DNA of 64,000 nucleotides, taken from Maniola hyperantus. Taxonomy: Eukaryota > Arthropoda > Insecta > Lepidoptera > Nymphalidae. The stretch lies in NCBI RefSeq assembly GCF_902806685.2, contig NC_048552.1:8893662-8957661 (forward strand), in the 5' to 3' direction. Positions 61,001 through 64,000 of the stretch are shown here, one piece after another (position 1 is the stretch's first letter; each line of letters opens with the position of its first letter). Under the pieces are notes generated by a model, which was not told the DNA's origin, ran no database searches, and saw nothing but the letters and a program-made list of their open reading frames with translations. The position numbers were made by a program, and so were the translations under genes.

Positions 61001-63535
61001 CCCCGATTTTCATCTCCACCTGTCGCGCACTTCGCGTAAAGGCATTCATTGAGATACCTTCAAAGGGCGGTTCGGCCGTCCGAATGGAAGTAGGTACGAG
61101 TATTTGGTGATTTTATAGCTGCCGCACCGTAGAAAGGTTTTTCTTTAGACGCTATGGGTTGGAGCGGTGGGGAGGGGAGACGCTCAGGCGATAGCAGCCA
61201 ATATGCATCCAGCCTAAGATCGGATTAGATACTGAAGTGTCTTAATATACTTCTCATCAAAAAAATCGAAACACTTACAGACTAAAAAGGTGTTGAGAGG
61301 TGTTTCGATTTTTTTGATGGGAAGTATGATATCATAATAATATGATCTTTCGTTATGAAAGTTGATCATCATCCATCGTCTTTCACTTTTAAATGATTCC
61401 CTTTATAGACAAAACATCTAATTGCGCCGTTATGTGTACTGTGAAAGAGTAACAAGAAATTAATTTTGGAGGAAGAGCATGTAGGTATAATATTGAATTA
61501 AATACCTTTTTAAAATTAAGATATTTATTCTCTCGTAAAATGGAAATTAGGTTATACTTAACGCTATTGTTTAATAAGTAGTACGCGTAGAATTATTAAG
61601 AACACACGCACCATGAGTTGACACTCGTTGAGTTCCGGTCTGGACGACAGTTTATAGTAAAGAAAAAATTTACATTGTATTTACAAAGTTTTTTTTAATT
61701 AAGTATATGGTATTGCAGGCTTTAAATCAATAAGTCATTAACTTTATATTTTTCTGTTTCAGTATGTTACAGAAAAGATGGGTGGTGCCGAAGGCACAAA
61801 ACTTGATTTGGACTTCGTGGAAATGGAGAGAGTAAGTAATAAGTACAACTTATCATTACTACTACATCCGAAACTACCCCTTATTACAAGACAATGATGT
61901 CGAAAGATAAATGCTGATCCTCCGTGACAGTAGGCACCAGATTATCATTTGATGTGTTTTTGACGAGTATTGTCGAGAACTGTAATAGTAGGTATCACTT
62001 GTATGTTGGTTTTAACCTGGTGTAAGAGTCACTACCATACAGGCTAGATAGTTTTGAAAACCTTAAAAAATATTTTCATCTCCTCTATTTTTAGCTATCT
62101 ACCTAAGTCTATTAAATGTATCTGCGGGGCATTAATCTTATCGCTTAAGTAATCAAGTAACTGCCGAGATTCTCGGCGATACCCGCATTGCGGTTGGCAC
62201 GAGGACCGGACTTCTTATGTTTTTTCCCAACTAAATCAATATTTCAATAACAAGCTAATATCTGCAGATTTGAGTAGATAATTTAATAATATATCTATTA
62301 TTTTTTATAATATAAAAACATCTTTAAAGTGTCTCTAAGTGGATTAACTTGGATTACAATACGGCGGCCATTGGCATTGTATGGTTACCGCTAAGTTGGT
62401 TTCTGTTTAGCTATGACACACTAAAGGTTGCTTATAGTGTTGACTATTTGTAATTTGTACATTCTATCAAATATTCAAAATAATAATAACAAAACAACAT
62501 TCATTCTATTAAAGAGCCATTTTAATAAGCCATTTTGGACAGATAGTTATGAAAGAACGATAAAAAAGCACTTGTAGAATAGTTGGGTTATTCCGTTTAT
62601 CCACCTATTGAACTAAAACATAATAAATTCCGTTAAAGAGGTATATTATAGGTAGGTAGGATAGACGGACACAAATTTCCAAATACATTTCCTTCACCCT
62701 AATATGGCTGTTATAGGGTGGATAAACGGAACATGCCGAATAGTTAAGTTTCTTAAAAATAAAATTGATCATAATGTTTGGACTTGAAATAAAACATCTA
62801 AAATTACATTTATTCTTTAAGAAGGTAGCACTCTAAAATATTTTGTGGCCGCCCAAAAAAAGTAGACAGTGCTTATATGAACATGTCAAGAGTGGCCTAT
62901 TAAAGTAGCTCTACCGTAAAAATAATTGGACAAATTCTGCAGACTATAAGGCATGGATAGAATAGAACATATTTTTATTCAAATAAACTTTTACAAGTGC
63001 TTTTGAATCGTCAAAATAATTTACCACTGGTTCGGACTGCCGTATTGTATGTATAATTGTATAATTTTGTAAAATAGTGTATATTGTACAGTACCCGGCA
63101 GGAAATATTGTACATCGATCTTTGGAAAGAGGTAGCGGTTTCGTAGAGTGTCGTCTCTGTCGTTAAGACCGGCAAAATGGATATAGGAGTAACAGAGACA
63201 ACGCTCTACGAAGCCGAAATCCGATGTACGATGTACAATATTTACTGCTGGCTACTGTTAATGAGTTTTTCGTAGGTACATACCTGATAACTACTTATAT
63301 TTTATTTCTCCTCATTAGAAAACGGACGTAACATGCGAGCTCGTTGAAGAATTACAAATTAAAACCAAAGAGTTCCTTCAGCCAAACCCCACAGCGCGAG
63401 CTAAGATGGCCGCCGTAAAGGGCATCAGTAAACTGAGCGGGCAGGCCAAAAGTAACACTTACCCGCAACCGGAAGGTGTTCTGGGAGACTGTATGCTGCT
63501 GTATGGAAAGAAGCTTGGAGAAGATACTGTATTCT
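54990..63535 (+). CDS. EndoA: Endophilin A, first three coding exons (residues 1-110), gene runs off the right edge
   Basis: Endophilin A bends membrane through an N-terminal amphipathic helix and a BAR domain, and recruits synaptojanin and dynamin through a C-terminal SH3 domain during synaptic vesicle endocytosis (family knowledge). Seen here: MAFAGLKKQINKANQ (helix 0), YVTEKMGGAEGTKLDLDFVE and LQPNPTARAKMAAVKGISKL in the BAR domain. The start is the ATG at 55024, preceded by ACC. A splice acceptor TTTGCAG at 54983-54989 shows that at least one non-coding exon lies further upstream. Intron 1 is 6.7 kb and contains SINE, MITE and Helitron-like insertions. The rest of the BAR domain and the SH3 domain lie beyond the window. 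Confidence 0.95.
55121..55274. mobile_element. GC-rich palindromic MITE in EndoA intron 1
   Basis: TATACTACGGGACAGTTCGA and TCGACCTGTTGCGTACTATA are inverted ends; the middle CCGCGCTATCCCGCACCGGG is GC-rich. It starts 52 bases after the exon 1 donor. Confidence 0.78.
55866..55995 (+). repeat. 3' part of a tRNA-headed SINE (EndoA intron 1)
   Basis: GTACTCCATAATGTTCTCAA, GTCTGCCAATCCGCACTT and GGTCGGCGAAGGGTTATTGA; no head. Confidence 0.65.
56000..57570. other. EndoA intron 1 interior, nothing recognised
   Basis: AT-rich with a few open frames of no recognisable content. TTTTATTTAAAAAGGCAATA at 56949 and TTTTGTTTAGAAAGGCAATA at 56765 are parts of a duplicated stretch. Confidence 0.35.
57581..57819 (+). 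mobile_element. 5'-truncated tRNA-headed SINE with intact target duplication (EndoA intron 1)
   Basis: Starts inside the B box (GTTCGATCCCG) and ends GATCATGATGA. TGCTCAAGGG flanks it on both sides (57571-57580 and 57820-57829). Confidence 0.85.
58222..58445 (-). repeat. Two decayed Helitron-like fragments (EndoA intron 1)
   Basis: CTAGATGATGCCCTCGAATT and GATGTCTGCAACTTCGTCCA are successive 3' ends, each followed by a short part of the usual middle (GGATAAAAATAACTTATATC). Confidence 0.5.
58886..59072 (-). mobile_element. Helitron-like element, GTCTGTCTG family (EndoA intron 1)
   Basis: CTAGATGATGTCTGTGAATT at the left, ATTTATAATATTATTAGTAT then GGA at the right (TCC on the element strand). 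Confidence 0.65.
59331..59408. repeat. Short inverted repeat
   Basis: CTTCCAAGTACTATAG and CTATGGTACTTGGAAG, 16-bp arms with one mismatch around 46 bases. Confidence 0.6.
60186..60370 (+). mobile_element. Helitron-like element ending CACACGCCGGGTATCTGCTAGT (EndoA intron 1)
   Basis: GTTTCTACCTATGTCCATTA, CATCCAACCGATGTGCCCCA, AGTAGCACACGCCGGGTATC, then CTAG before T. Pairs with 44353-44523. Confidence 0.6.
60880..61031. mobile_element. GC-rich palindromic MITE (EndoA intron 1)
   Basis: ATAGTACGCTACAGGTCGAG and CTCCACCTGTCGCGCACTT are inverted ends around GTACACCCCGCACGTCACCT; same family as 55121 and 26695. Confidence 0.75.
61247..61327. repeat. Perfect-looking 28-bp-arm hairpin (EndoA intron 1)
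   Basis: CTTCTCATCAAAAAAATCGA and TCGATTTTTTTGATGGGAAG around ACACTTACAGACTAAAAAGG. Only a few positions mismatch. Probably a minimal MITE. Confidence 0.7.
61763..61831 (+). CDS. EndoA: EndoA coding exon 2 (residues 16-38)
   Basis: Acceptor TTTCAG|TAT, donor AGA|GTAAGT, phase 0 at both ends. Encodes YVTEKMGGAEGTKLDLDF and VEMER. Confidence 0.96.
61832..63318. other. EndoA intron 2
   Basis: AT-rich intron with one MITE near its 3' end (63087-63258). Nothing else was recognised. Confidence 0.7.
63087..63258. mobile_element. Palindromic MITE, TAGAGCGTTGTC family, copy 4 (EndoA intron 2)
   Basis: TACAGTACCCGGCAGGAAAT and ATATTTACTGCTGGCTACTG outside, GTAGAGTGTCGTCTCTGTC and GACAACGCTCTAC inside. 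It ends 61 bases before exon 3. Confidence 0.78.
63319..63535 (+). CDS. EndoA: EndoA coding exon 3 (residues 39-110)
   Basis: Acceptor CATTAG|AAA, donor TTCT|GTAAGT, phase 0 to 1. Encodes KTDVTCELVEELQIKTKEFL and LGDCMLLYGKKLGEDTVF of the BAR domain. Confidence 0.96.
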
Positions 63536-64000
63536 GTAAGTTATTATATTTAATCTACGAGGAAACTTTATGCTTTAAACATTGAGTTATCATGCCACGG
63601 GTAGCAGACTCCTTAAATAGGTGCATGTCCTAAATTACATACATTTAAAAGGATTCATAAGTCTAAATTGATGTTTTATAAAAATAAAGTAATATTTAAA
63701 TAATTTTATTCGTTAAAATATTTTAATTCCTCGTAGTTAAATTCCGAATACTCTTATAACTCTTATAATTATACTTCCGAATAAGAATCTTATAGGTATA
63801 GACCCTCTTAGGTCTAGACTTCTTATAAATTAGATTTGAGTCCCGCAGTTTCATAGTGAATACAAATGTAGGACGCGCGTACGACGACACGCTTCTAATT
63901 TTCAGGTAGTTTTGCATTTTACGAGTTTTCTCACATTTTCTCAATAAAAAAAACCACTCAATATTTAAGAAGCCCATATACACTTGCACTATTCAGCTTA
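63536..64000. other. EndoA intron 3, partial
   Basis: Starts at donor GTAAGT after exon 3. Only AT-rich sequence follows to the window edge. Confidence 0.7.

Overview
The window looks like nuclear DNA of a moth or butterfly (Lepidoptera). It is AT-rich, its genes are split by GT-AG introns, and it carries many short elements of kinds common in lepidopteran genomes: tRNA-headed SINEs with an ATG-rich tail, elements ending in a CGCGG hairpin plus CTAGT, and palindromic MITEs. No bacterial or organellar signature was seen.

Two host genes can be reconstructed, both cut by the window edges. On the minus strand, 22231 to 155, are the first 16 coding exons (about 725 codons) of Rabconnectin-3 alpha (DmX-like protein), the WD40 regulator of V-ATPase assembly. 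All exon phases join without a break. On the plus strand from 54990 are the first three coding exons (110 codons) of endophilin A, the BAR-domain protein of synaptic vesicle endocytosis. The genes lie head to head, about 32.8 kb apart, and both act on endosomes or synaptic vesicles. The sequence shows no direct sign that they are co-regulated.

The space between and within the genes is mostly mobile-element debris. The one apparently complete element is a 5.2-kb Ty3/gypsy LTR retrotransposon (28162-33380, minus strand). By eye its LTRs are identical; it has a target duplication, primer-binding site, polypurine tract and one uninterrupted 1450-codon gag-pol frame, so it inserted recently. Non-LTR retrotransposon remnants are at 553-738, 2480-3050, 8950-10530 (one LINE inside another), 18250-18950, 22590-23745 and 34185-35630. 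About 20 Helitron-like fragments share their ends, and there are at least eight SINE copies and several MITE families.

The most unusual larger structure is an inverted duplication: 40612-41722 reappears in reverse complement, enlarged by tandem copies, at 44581-46479. The most interesting gene-level observation is a SINE inserted next to the acceptor of Rabconnectin exon 12, where its antisense A box would supply the branch point. No wholly new biological system is evident; the candidates worth testing are in the findings.
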